From NCBI RefSeq assembly GCF_001544355.1, contig NZ_BCQI01000015.1, forward strand, positions 1 through 64,000: a DNA stretch of 64,000 bases. Direction: 5' to 3'. Shown here piece after piece: positions 18,893-26,201 of the stretch. The notes under the pieces were generated by a model. That model was given only the letters and a program-made list of their open reading frames with translations. It searched no databases and was not told the DNA's origin. Numbering within the stretch: position 1 is the first letter of the stretch; each line of letters opens with the position of its first letter. A program made the translations under genes and the position numbers. This DNA comes from Alicyclobacillus acidiphilus NBRC 100859 (GTDB lineage: Bacteria; Bacillota; Bacilli; Alicyclobacillales; Alicyclobacillaceae).

Positions 18893-19768
18893 GTGACGAC
18901 TACTTCTCTCCAGACGCTTGTGCTTACCGGAATGTCGGGCGCGGGAAAATCAGTCGCTATGCAGGCGCTTGAAGACTTGGGCTTCTTTTGTGTGGACAAC
19001 ATGCCACCCGCGTTGATTCCTCGTTTGTTGGATATGGCGGATCGGACCTCGGGAAAATTGGCGAAAATGGCTTTTGCATGCGACTTGCGCGGTGGTGAAC
19101 TGTTCGAACCGTTGCTCTTGACATTGAAGGAACTGCGGGATCGCTTGGACGGGGAAGTCACGCTCATCTTTCTCGACGCGGACGACGCCGCGCTTGTTCG
19201 CCGCTACAAAGAATCTCGCCGCCGTCATCCACTCGCTGCGGAACACGGCGCCCGCCTGTTGGAGAGCATCCAACAGGAGCGGCAGGTGCTGTCGGCGATT
19301 CGGGCGGCGGCAGACGTCGTGATCGATACGAGCAACACGTCGGTGAGCCAGTTGAAGCAGGAACTGAGCCGGCGTTTTCTGCACAACGCGGTTGGCATGC
19401 CTGTTCACATCGTTTCATTTGGATTCAAGTACGGCGTTCCGCTTGACGCGGACATGGTGTTTGACGTGCGTTTTCTGCCGAATCCGCATTACATCGACGA
19501 TCTGCGGCCGTTTACAGGCGAAGAGAAGCCTGTGTTTGACTACGTGATGCAGTGGCCCGCCACCCAAACGTTTTTGAAAAAGACGGAAGACATTTTGGAT
19601 TTTTTGATTCCGGAATATCAGCGGGAGGGGAAGAGCCAGTTGGTTGTGGCGATTGGCTGCACGGGGGGAAGACACCGTTCCGTCGCCGTGGCTCGGGAGA
19701 TCGCCAGACACTTAAAGTCAACCACGGATGTCGAGTTGACGCACCGCGATTATAGGCGGGAGGGCTGA
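18893..19768 (+). CDS. rapZ: RNase adapter / nucleotide-binding protein RapZ (YvcJ)
   Basis: This 291-residue protein has an N-terminal P-loop (LTGMSGAGKSVAMQALEDLGFFCVDNMPP) and the C-terminal RapZ domain with GCTGGRHRSVAVARE. In enterobacteria RapZ directs RNase E to the small RNA GlmZ. In Bacillota YvcJ is a GTP/ATP hydrolase linked to competence, and no GlmZ is known. GTG 18893 lies behind GAAGGAGGGG. Only three bases separate it from glmR, so co-translation is likely. The rapZ-glmR-whiA-crh order is conserved across Bacillota. Confidence 0.95.
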   Translation: MTTTSLQTLVLTGMSGAGKSVAMQALEDLGFFCVDNMPPALIPRLLDMADRTSGKLAKMAFACDLRGGELFEPLLLTLKELRDRLDGEVTLIFLDADDAALVRRYKESRRRHPLAAEHGARLLESIQQERQVLSAIRAAADVVIDTSNTSVSQLKQELSRRFLHNAVGMPVHIVSFGFKYGVPLDADMVFDVRFLPNPHYIDDLRPFTGEEKPVFDYVMQWPATQTFLKKTEDILDFLIPEYQREGKSQLVVAIGCTGGRHRSVAVAREIARHLKSTTDVELTHRDYRREG

Positions 19769-19771
19769 TTT

Positions 19772-20932
19772 ATGCGTCAATGGTGGTTGTTGGCTTGGAC
19801 CATCGCTTGCTTTGGCATCGGTATCTTGGCGGGTGTCGTGCGTCTGTCAAAGTGGCCGCACGCCACATTCCTTGGGCTTGCTGTTCTGCTTGCGGCCGTC
19901 GTCCTGCTGGCATTCGGCTGGTGGTCAGACATGCGGCAGATCAGACGTCGGGCCAAGTGGCAGGAGCGGCGATTGAAGATTGTCGCAATGGGCGGAGGTA
20001 CCGGCCTTTCGACGATACTTCGCGGATTGAAAGAGTTTCAAGTCGACTTGACGGCCGTGGTCACGGTTGCCGACGACGGAGGAAGTTCTGGACGGCTTCG
20101 CAACGACTTCGCCATGCCGCCGCCGGGCGACATTCGGAACTGTCTCGTGGCGTTGGCGGATACGGAACCGCTCCTGGAACGGCTCCTCCAATATCGATTC
20201 CACGCTGGCGAAGGATTGGAAGGACACAGTTTCGGCAACCTTTTCCTAGCAGCCATGACACATATCATGGGCGACTTTGAGTCTGCCGTACGCGAAACCA
20301 GCCGTGTTCTCGCGGTTCGGGGCAAAGTGCTTCCGGCAGTGAAGGAGGATGTCAGGCTGCGGGCCCACTTGACCGATGGCAAGGTCGTCGAAGGCGAATC
20401 CAACATCCCGCTCGCGGGCGGGCAGATTGAAAAGTTGGAATTGGTGCCGCAAAATCTCGAGCCGCTGCCGGATGTACTGAAGGCGATTGAACATGCGGAC
20501 GCAATCGTCGTCGGTCCGGGCAGTTTGTACACGAGTGTCCTCCCCAATCTTCTTGTGCCGGGGATGGTCGACGCCATCGAGAAGAGCAAGGCGCGCAAGA
20601 TCTACGTGTGCAACGTCATGACACAGCCTGGCGAGACGGACAACTTGTCCGCTTCCAGTCACGTCAAGGCCATTCAACGCCATATTGGCAAAAAGCTGTT
20701 CGACTACGTGTTGGTCAATGCTGCGCCGTTGCCCGACGAGGCTTTGGCGAAATATCAGTCGCAGCAAAGTTATCCGGTGCGCGTCGATATCGAGGAATTG
20801 AATCGCCTTGGCCTGAAGGTAATTGCGAGGGATTTTGTTCACTATGCCACGTATGCGCATCACGACAGTCGGAAAGTGGCGGAACAAATCGTCAGCTTGT
20901 TGGGGTATGAGCGGGAAAAGAGCCGGAGTTAG
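19772..20932 (+). CDS. glmR: Gluconeogenesis factor GlmR (YvcK) with an N-terminal membrane extension
   Basis: GlmR/YvcK binds UDP-sugars and controls carbon flow to cell-wall precursors through GlmS. The core starts at about residue 68 (LKIVAMGGGTGLSTILRGLK) and holds TVADDGGSSGRLR, PPPGDIRNCLVALA, GHSFGNLFLAA and IVVGPGSLYTSVLPNLLV, all typical. The first 65 residues are not in B. subtilis YvcK (about 317 residues in total). They form two hydrophobic helices (WWLLAWTIACFGIGILAGVV and ATFLGLAVLLAAVVLLAFGWW), so this version should be membrane-tethered. ATG 19772 has GGGAGGG in front, and no alternative start near residue 68 has a comparable site. Confidence 0.92.
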   Translation: MRQWWLLAWTIACFGIGILAGVVRLSKWPHATFLGLAVLLAAVVLLAFGWWSDMRQIRRRAKWQERRLKIVAMGGGTGLSTILRGLKEFQVDLTAVVTVADDGGSSGRLRNDFAMPPPGDIRNCLVALADTEPLLERLLQYRFHAGEGLEGHSFGNLFLAAMTHIMGDFESAVRETSRVLAVRGKVLPAVKEDVRLRAHLTDGKVVEGESNIPLAGGQIEKLELVPQNLEPLPDVLKAIEHADAIVVGPGSLYTSVLPNLLVPGMVDAIEKSKARKIYVCNVMTQPGETDNLSASSHVKAIQRHIGKKLFDYVLVNAAPLPDEALAKYQSQQSYPVRVDIEELNRLGLKVIARDFVHYATYAHHDSRKVAEQIVSLLGYEREKSRS

Positions 20933-20943
20933 GGGGGAAGTCG

Positions 20944-21888
20944 ATGTCGTTCGCCGCAGAGACCAAAAAAGAACTGACACAGTTGTCATCCGATCCGGCG
21001 GAGTCCAGACACGAGCTCATGGCTATCGTCGCGCTCGCTTCCACCGTCACGACGATCGACGGCCGACAGCAACTGGCGATCGAGACAGAGAATGTTGCGA
21101 CCGCGCGACGAATATATACATTACTGAAAACGTTTTTTCAAGTTCAACCCGAGGTCGTTGTTCGCAAGAAGATGCGGTTGAAGAAGAATCATGTGTACGC
21201 AGTTCGTTTGACTGGCTCGCAGGCGGAAACCGTTCTCGAGGATCTGGGTTACAAGGGAGCGTGGGCTGACGGCCCGTTGGCGCCGAACTGGGTCGTTTCC
21301 GCCGAGGATGCTTTGCAGCGGGCTTTTCTACGAGGTTCCTTTCTTGCCAGCGGATCCGTGAATTCCCCAGGAAGTCCGTCCTATCATCTCGAGATTTACT
21401 CACCCAATCAGGAACTGGGACGTATTTTGGTTGATTTGATGAATTCTTACGATCTCCACGCGAGAATGACGCCTCGCAAGAAAGGTTTTATCGTTTATCT
21501 CAAAGAAGGCGAGAAAATCGTCGATTTTTTGAACCTGATTGGTGCTGTCCGAGCTTTGCTGAAATTTGAAGACACTCGCATCATCAAAGGAATGAGAAAT
21601 CAGGTCAATCGGTTGGTCAACTGTGAAACGGCCAATATGAACAAGACCATTTCAGCGGCGGTTCGTCAAATGGAACACATTCGGGTGATTCAAAATCGCG
21701 GCGGCCTCGAAAGCTTGCCGGAGCATCTGAGAGAAGTTGCGGAGGCGAGAATCCGCCATCCGGAGGCGAACCTGCAAGAGCTGAGCAAACGGCTCGGCGG
21801 CAGGGTGTCCAAATCGGGGTTGAATCATCGATTCAAACGGATTGAGGACATCGCCAACGGACTTCGAATGAATCCGCCCAAGCACTAA
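20944..21888 (+). CDS. whiA: Sporulation/cell-division regulator WhiA
   Basis: WhiA is a DNA-binding protein with a homing-endonuclease-like fold fused to a helix-turn-helix. In streptomycetes it is essential for sporulation septation; in B. subtilis it affects division and chromosome segregation. The 314 residues show the N-terminal domain (MSFAAETKKELTQL), LAGLIDADG-like segments (LQRAFLRGSFLASGSVNSPGSPSYHLEI), NRLVNCETANMNKTISAAVRQ, and the C-terminal HTH (ANLQELSKRLGGRVSKSGLNHRFKRI). The start ATG 20944 lies 11 bases after the glmR stop with GGGGGGAAG between. Confidence 0.96.
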   Translation: MSFAAETKKELTQLSSDPAESRHELMAIVALASTVTTIDGRQQLAIETENVATARRIYTLLKTFFQVQPEVVVRKKMRLKKNHVYAVRLTGSQAETVLEDLGYKGAWADGPLAPNWVVSAEDALQRAFLRGSFLASGSVNSPGSPSYHLEIYSPNQELGRILVDLMNSYDLHARMTPRKKGFIVYLKEGEKIVDFLNLIGAVRALLKFEDTRIIKGMRNQVNRLVNCETANMNKTISAAVRQMEHIRVIQNRGGLESLPEHLREVAEARIRHPEANLQELSKRLGGRVSKSGLNHRFKRIEDIANGLRMNPPKH

Positions 21889-21977
21889 AAGGCTTCGAAC
21901 GCGCAAGACTGTCAGGGATTCGTCAAATTCTTGCGGCAGATTAGCTTACAATGGCCTATGGGTGAGGGATCCCGGCG

Positions 21978-21986
21978 TGATATACT
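21978..21986 (+). promoter_or_regulatory. Candidate extended -10 promoter for crh
   Basis: TGA-TATACT at 21978-21986 with no good -35 box. It is about 34 bases upstream of the crh start, so crh may have its own transcript besides read-through from whiA. Confidence 0.4.
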
Positions 21987-22019
21987 TGTGACAATACATT
22001 CAGGAATTTGGTGATGCGT

Positions 22020-22283
22020 ATGGTGCAGAAGGAAGCGACCGTCCGTTTGCAAGGTGGTTTATTTGCACGCGCGGCTGCCAAGTTTGTGCAAGCGGCGACG
22101 CACTTTAAGTCGGAAATATTCATTGAGAAGGACGGCCGATCCGTCAACGCCAAGAGCATCATGGGCGTCATGTCGCTGGCGATTGCATCGGGACAGCGCG
22201 TGACCATCCAAGCCTCCGGGCCGGACGAAAGTCATGCGGTCGACGAACTCGTCACGTTCATTGAGTCGGATCAACTTCCGTAA
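22020..22283 (+). CDS. crh: Crh-type HPr paralogue, lacking the catalytic histidine
   Basis: This 87-residue HPr-fold protein keeps the regulatory Ser46 in NAKSIMGVMSLAI, the site used by HprK. The PTS phospho-carrier His15 is replaced by Phe (GGLFARAA instead of GIHARPA), and Pro18 is Ala. It therefore cannot relay phosphate in the PTS and should act like Crh, a CcpA corepressor when Ser46 is phosphorylated. B. subtilis Crh has Gln15. The ATG at 22020 gives family numbering and follows GGTGAT; ATG 22014 with AGGAA is an alternative. Its place after whiA is as in B. subtilis. Confidence 0.9.
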   Translation: MVQKEATVRLQGGLFARAAAKFVQAATHFKSEIFIEKDGRSVNAKSIMGVMSLAIASGQRVTIQASGPDESHAVDELVTFIESDQLP

Positions 22284-22374
22284 ATCCTCCTCGGTCTAAC
22301 GCTGCCATCCTTTGTTCTGTCCTATGGGACTGGGTCATAAACTGGTCACAGGGGCTTACAAAGGAGGTGCGTTC

Positions 22375-22938
22375 ATGCGTTCCTCAAGAATGCGCCTTGG
22401 TCGTCGTCATCGGTTCCCAACTTGGGTGCTGATCATCCTGGGCGTTTGTGTAGTTCTTTTCATGTTCGAGGCATATCGGCTGGTTATGCCGTTTGTTGCT
22501 CGTAATCCTCTGTACCACGAAGTGAATTTTGGTCAAAAAATCATTGATGATTGGGAATACGAAGGAGAGGATCCGGAAGGATACCTCCAATTTTACAACG
22601 AGAAGACTGGTGAACCTGCCATTCTCCCGCCCAATTCCAAACTCTTCGGTGCAGATGGCAAATGGGTCGTGATTGAACGAGCGGACGCGGCATCTCTGAC
22701 GTATGCGGAACCTCTGGAAAGCGCGCCGCCGTACTGGTATCTGGTGATGCTCGGCATTGTCGGCGGGTTTCTCTGGTTCATGATTCATCGCCGCAAAGTG
22801 GCGAAACGGGGCAGAATGAATTTGGCCAAGTCGGCCAACCGTTCCCTCAACGCCATGTTTGGTGGCGGGGATCCCGTTCACGTGAAGACGAAGCGTTTTC
22901 GACCCGCCAGGACGCAAAAGCGCCGCCGTTACCCATAG
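22375..22938 (+). CDS. Unknown membrane protein with two helices and a basic tail
   Basis: The gene is not recognised. The 187-residue protein begins with a basic stretch (MRSSRMRLGRRHRF) and has a first helix TWVLIILGVCVVLFMFEAY. An outer-face domain of about 90 residues follows, rich in acidic and aromatic residues (IIDDWEYEGEDPEGYLQFYNEKTGEPAILPPNSKLF). A second helix (PYWYLVMLGIVGGFLWFMI) leads to a strongly basic C-terminal tail of about 45 residues ending RPARTQKRRRYP. ATG 22375 is preceded by AAAGGAGGTG, an excellent ribosome site. It follows crh and precedes a DUF402 gene. The basic tail could bind nucleic acid or the membrane surface, but that is speculation. Confidence 0.7.
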   Translation: MRSSRMRLGRRHRFPTWVLIILGVCVVLFMFEAYRLVMPFVARNPLYHEVNFGQKIIDDWEYEGEDPEGYLQFYNEKTGEPAILPPNSKLFGADGKWVVIERADAASLTYAEPLESAPPYWYLVMLGIVGGFLWFMIHRRKVAKRGRMNLAKSANRSLNAMFGGGDPVHVKTKRFRPARTQKRRRYP

Positions 22939-23026
22939 GTGAAGACGCTGGTTTGACTTTGTGTTTTCCGCAACTCATGGTAGTCTATAGGGAAAAGCGG
23001 ATTTCGCGGAGTCAGGAGGGGCGTGT

Positions 23027-23542
23027 GTGGCGCTTCGAACAGGCCGCGTTCAGCAAATCCACAAGCGGGAAGAGCGCGGAATCGACCGATCGAATGAGCC
23101 GTTCACCATCGACAAGTTTTTTCGGCGACCTGGACTGGTCGTCGTGGAACGCCCCGCCTTTGAGCATGGCTATAGCAATCACATGCGTGAAATTTACCCA
23201 CAATGGGGCATTGCGGTTAGTACTTGCATGAACCAAGGGGTGCCTGTGAAGCATCCGAGGCTCCGTTTTGACCATTACGTCGATTTGGTGAAGGTTTGGG
23301 AAGATCAAGAATACATCTACGTCGAAGATATGTATGTGGACGTGCTGCTCTATGAGCGGTCATACTATCACGTGATTGATCTCGAGGAATTCGGGGAAGC
23401 TTTATTTACGCGGCAGGTGAGTATGGCTGAAGCTCGGCGAGTTTTGGATAACACGCAGCGCTTCGTCGACAGTATGAAGCGCAGTAAGCTGTCGTATCAG
23501 GTTTGGAAACACAAGTATGGCATACATCGGAAGTATCCATAA
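23027..23542 (+). CDS. DUF402 family protein
   Basis: The 171-residue protein matches the DUF402 layout: a beta-rich body with aromatic patches (WGIAVSTCMNQGVPV; FDHYVDLVKVWEDQEYIYVEDMYVDVLLY) and then YYHVIDLEEFGEALFTRQVSMAEARRVLDNTQRFVD, with the conserved acidic D-x-D/E residues. Some members of the family hydrolyse nucleoside di- or triphosphates with a metal ion; the substrate here is unknown. Start GTG 23027 has GGAGGGG upstream. A second, shorter DUF402 protein is encoded at 31461-31952. Confidence 0.7.
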   Translation: MALRTGRVQQIHKREERGIDRSNEPFTIDKFFRRPGLVVVERPAFEHGYSNHMREIYPQWGIAVSTCMNQGVPVKHPRLRFDHYVDLVKVWEDQEYIYVEDMYVDVLLYERSYYHVIDLEEFGEALFTRQVSMAEARRVLDNTQRFVDSMKRSKLSYQVWKHKYGIHRKYP

Positions 23543-23546
23543 TGCG

Positions 23547-23571
23547 CCCCAGAAGCGGTTCGCCTCTGGGG
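23547..23571. terminator. Hairpin between convergent genes
   Basis: CCCCAGA-A-GCG-GTT-CGC-C-TCTGGGG forms an almost continuous ten-base stem with one mismatch and a three-base loop. There is no T-run on either side, so termination is plausible but not certain. It lies between the DUF402 gene and the small minus-strand gene. Confidence 0.45.
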
Positions 23572-23584
23572 ACGCCACACCAGC

Positions 23585-23809
23585 TTATTCCTGAATTTCA
23601 CTCATCACGTCCTGTGCGATTTTCATGGCGTCTGTGCCCTCGCCTATTGCTTTAGACGCTTTCCCTTGCATCTGCCGAACGGCTTCCCACGCGGCAATCC
23701 CTACACTTGCCCCAATAAACAACGCGGTCATCGTTCCCATCCCACTGCGACGCTGTGGCATCATTCGATGGCGTGCGGCACCTGCGACCGTGTTCAACAT
23801 ATTCCACAT
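23585..23809 (-). CDS. Small membrane protein, 74 residues
   Basis: The gene is not recognised. The protein has a basic, Met-rich N-terminus (MWNMLNTVAGAARHRMMPQRRSGMG), one hydrophobic helix (TMTALFIGASVGIAAWEAV) and an acidic amphipathic C-terminus (GEGTDAMKIAQDVMSEIQE). ATG 23809 has GGAGGTG six bases upstream on the minus strand. A start at 23818 is open but would sit inside the ribosome site. The layout resembles the small YtxH-like or spore-associated membrane proteins of bacilli, without a firm match. It is divergent from mutY and convergent with the DUF402 gene. Confidence 0.6.
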   Translation of the reverse strand: MWNMLNTVAGAARHRMMPQRRSGMGTMTALFIGASVGIAAWEAVRQMQGKASKAIGEGTDAMKIAQDVMSEIQE

Positions 23810-23928
23810 GGACAGCACCTCCCGGATCGTATTGTGCCCTGCTTTACGTCAGGTATGTCGGACTGGCTGCCGTTGCGCCATCGATATATGATGGAGCCAG
23901 AGCGTGACGCCAGGAGGTTTTACATTTA

Positions 23929-25107
23929 TTGAACTCAGAAGAAAGCTTGGACCTTTTATCTCATACATTAGTAACGTGGTATCGGAATCACGCGAGGGAC
24001 TTGCCGTGGCGGCGCACATCGTCGCCGTACGCGATTCTCGTAAGTGAAACGATGTTGCAGCAGACTCGGGTCGAGACGGTCATTCCATATTATCATCGAT
24101 TCTTGGACGCGTTTCCCACGCCGAAGGCCTTGGCCGACGCCGACGAGCAGCACGTGCTCAAGCTCTGGGAGGGGCTCGGATATTACCGGCGGGCTCGCAA
24201 TCTGCAACGCGCGATGCAGATCATACGCGATCACCATGCCGGCTCGATTCCAGAGGATATCGAGGCGATCCGAAGTTTACCTGGCGTCGGGGCATACACC
24301 GCGGGCGCTGTGATGAGCATCGCGTTCAACCGGCCTTACGCCGCTGTCGACGGCAATGTCCTGCGGGTCATGGCGCGCTACCTCGGCATCGTCGATCCGG
24401 TGGATCAAACGCCTACCAAGCGGGCTATCGAAGCGAGTGTTCAGTCCGCCATCGAACATTCAGAGCCGCGACTGTTCACGCAAGCGTTGATGGAACTCGG
24501 AGCCATGATCTGTGTGCCGCGCAAGCCGCAATGTCTCGTGTGTCCTGTCGCCAGTGGATGCGCGGCGTTTGCTTCGGGCCAAGCCGCCGAACTGCCGGTC
24601 AAGACACCGAAGAAGGCAAGACGGGTGGTCACTGTGGTGGCGCTGTGGATCGAGCGAAATGGTGAGCTTCTCGTGGAACAGCGAGCTGCTGACGGGCTGC
24701 TGGCGAACATGTGGCAGCTGCCAGCTATCGAATCGACGGCGCCGATCGCGATGGAGCAAACAAGCGAGGTGTTACGGCTCGCGCGCGCGCGATTGAATCA
24801 GTACCGAACCGTGGACGGAGGGGTGGATGCAGGCCTTCCTATGTCGGACGAATGGGCTGGCGAGGGTGGCACGATGATCCATGAATCGCCCACGGATTTT
24901 GTGTTGATGACCTCCGAGCGGCACGTCTTCACGCATTTGGAGTGGAACGTGATTGTCGTTCGGCCAGTCGGCTATCACAATCTCCCCATCGAGGACCTGC
25001 CTCCGAACGCCAGGATGGTGCCAGTCGAAGATCTGCGTTCATTGGTTTGGCCGAAGGTGTATTCGACAATACTGCAAAGGTTGGCCCGGTTTGAAACGGG
25101 CAACTAA
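23929..25107 (+). CDS. mutY: A/G-specific adenine DNA glycosylase MutY
   Basis: MutY removes adenine mispaired with 8-oxoguanine. The 392 residues hold SETMLQQTRVETVIPYY, the helix-hairpin-helix LPGVGAYTAGAVMSIAF and the catalytic Asp in AVDGNVLRVMARYLGI. The Fe-S cluster ligands are C-x6-C-x2-C-x5-C (CVPRKPQCLVCPVASGC). A C-terminal NUDIX-like domain from about residue 225 recognises 8-oxoG (ERNGELLVEQRAADGLLANMWQLPA). The start TTG 23929 is uncommon but has AGGAGG 11 bases upstream. Nth, encoded at 38.6 kb, is a related glycosylase. Confidence 0.95.
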   Translation: MNSEESLDLLSHTLVTWYRNHARDLPWRRTSSPYAILVSETMLQQTRVETVIPYYHRFLDAFPTPKALADADEQHVLKLWEGLGYYRRARNLQRAMQIIRDHHAGSIPEDIEAIRSLPGVGAYTAGAVMSIAFNRPYAAVDGNVLRVMARYLGIVDPVDQTPTKRAIEASVQSAIEHSEPRLFTQALMELGAMICVPRKPQCLVCPVASGCAAFASGQAAELPVKTPKKARRVVTVVALWIERNGELLVEQRAADGLLANMWQLPAIESTAPIAMEQTSEVLRLARARLNQYRTVDGGVDAGLPMSDEWAGEGGTMIHESPTDFVLMTSERHVFTHLEWNVIVVRPVGYHNLPIEDLPPNARMVPVEDLRSLVWPKVYSTILQRLARFETGN

Positions 25108-25167
25108 ATTTGACATTATCATTGCGTGATCACGCATTTTGGCTGTGCAAACCGAAGGAGGATGCTC

Positions 25168-25818
25168 ATGCAAAGTTACAGCTTGTCGCAAAACAAGGTG
25201 CTTAGCCGCGTCTTTTTGGGACTGTGCGGAACATTGCTTGCTTCCATGTGCGGGGTGATTTTTGCGACGCAGTTGCCGTATAGCTTGATCCGGTGGCTCG
25301 TGGTGCTTGAAATTTGCATGTTCTTTGTCGCTATGTTTATGCAGACCAGGCGATCCATTGGTTTCGGGTTCGTCTACGCGTTCACGTTTGTGTCAGGTAT
25401 GACGCTCTGGCCCGTGATCAGCTACTATGCGACCACGCTCGGCGCGGGGCTCGTCATTCAGGCCATCGCGGTCACGGCGGGTTCCTTCCTGGCTACCGCC
25501 GTCATTGCATCGAGATCGTCGATGGATTTTTCGTTTTTGCGGGGTTTTTTGTTGGTAGGATCGATCGCGTTGCTCTTGATGATGATCGTTTCGTTGTTCA
25601 CGGGCTTTTCATCGACGATGGAACTGACGTATTCGCTGCTTGGTATCGCCATTTTCGTCGGGTATATCCTGTTCGACGTCAACCGCATCGCCCGTTATGG
25701 AGTCTCAGAACAGTATGTGCCGTGGATCGTGCTGTCGCTCTATCTCGACTTCGTCAACCTGTTCCTCTTCATCCTGCGGTTGATGGGCGTGCTGGGCGGA
25801 TCGTCCAACCGCCGATGA
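25168..25818 (+). CDS. BAX inhibitor-1 (UPF0005) family membrane protein
   Basis: An integral membrane protein of 216 residues with about seven helices. The last segment VPWIVLSLYLDFVNLFLFILRLMG is the signature of the BI-1/TMBIM family, whose B. subtilis member YetJ is a pH-sensitive calcium leak. ILFDVNRIARYG supplies the conserved Asp in helix six. The start ATG 25168 lies seven bases after GAAGGAGG; the in-frame ATG at 25162 is too close to that site. It stands between mutY and the leuS leader. The physiological role is not clear from context. Confidence 0.8.
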   Translation: MQSYSLSQNKVLSRVFLGLCGTLLASMCGVIFATQLPYSLIRWLVVLEICMFFVAMFMQTRRSIGFGFVYAFTFVSGMTLWPVISYYATTLGAGLVIQAIAVTAGSFLATAVIASRSSMDFSFLRGFLLVGSIALLLMMIVSLFTGFSSTMELTYSLLGIAIFVGYILFDVNRIARYGVSEQYVPWIVLSLYLDFVNLFLFILRLMGVLGGSSNRR

Positions 25819-25832
25819 AGGCAAAGTGCTGA

Positions 25833-25860
25833 TTGCAAATGGGCGGACTTTGCGTATACT
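25833..25860 (+). promoter_or_regulatory. Sigma-A promoter of the leuS T-box leader
   Basis: TTGCAA at 25833-25838, 16 bases, TATACT at 25855-25860. Transcription would begin near 25867, just before the T-box stem I region. Confidence 0.65.
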
Positions 25861-25866
25861 TTGAAT

Positions 25867-26130
25867 AAACGCATAGATGTCCGTTGATGCGCAACACGGC
25901 CTGTAAAGCACTTTCAGAGACCCGGTGGCTGGTGCAAATCGGGAGTGCCTAGGCTTCGCTCGGCGCGGAGGATCTCGTCTGAAACGGCGGCGGGCCGTCT
26001 AGGTGCCGTCATCGAAGTAGGGTGGGACGCGACCTGGCGTTACAGGTGAGTGGGAGCTGTAATCGGGCTTCAAGATAGGTGGTACCACGGGGAACTCTCG
26101 TCCTATAATACGGGCGGGAGTTTTTCTTTT
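25867..26130 (+). ncRNA. T-box leader (riboswitch) controlling leuS
   Basis: The leader reads uncharged tRNA to decide between termination and read-through. Stem I features are visible at about 25914-25945 (CAGAGACCCGGTGGCTGGTG then AAATCGGG). CTC at 25974-25976 in GGATCTCGTCTG is a plausible leucine specifier. Stem III is ACCTG-GCGTTA-CAGGT at about 26031-26046. The T-box is AGGTGGTACCACGG at 26077-26090. The terminator is AACTCTCGTCC / GGGCGGGAGTT plus T-run at 26093-26127. A second T-box-like string, AGGGTGGGACGCG, lies at 26019-26031. The specifier assignment is by eye and uncertain; the T-box itself is clear and fits the leuS gene behind it. Confidence 0.9.
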
Positions 26131-26201
26131 GACGGCGTCGCATGGTGCAAGGTGGGACCAGCCAATCATCCGAAGGAGATAGAGATTAGGGGGAACGGAA
26201 G

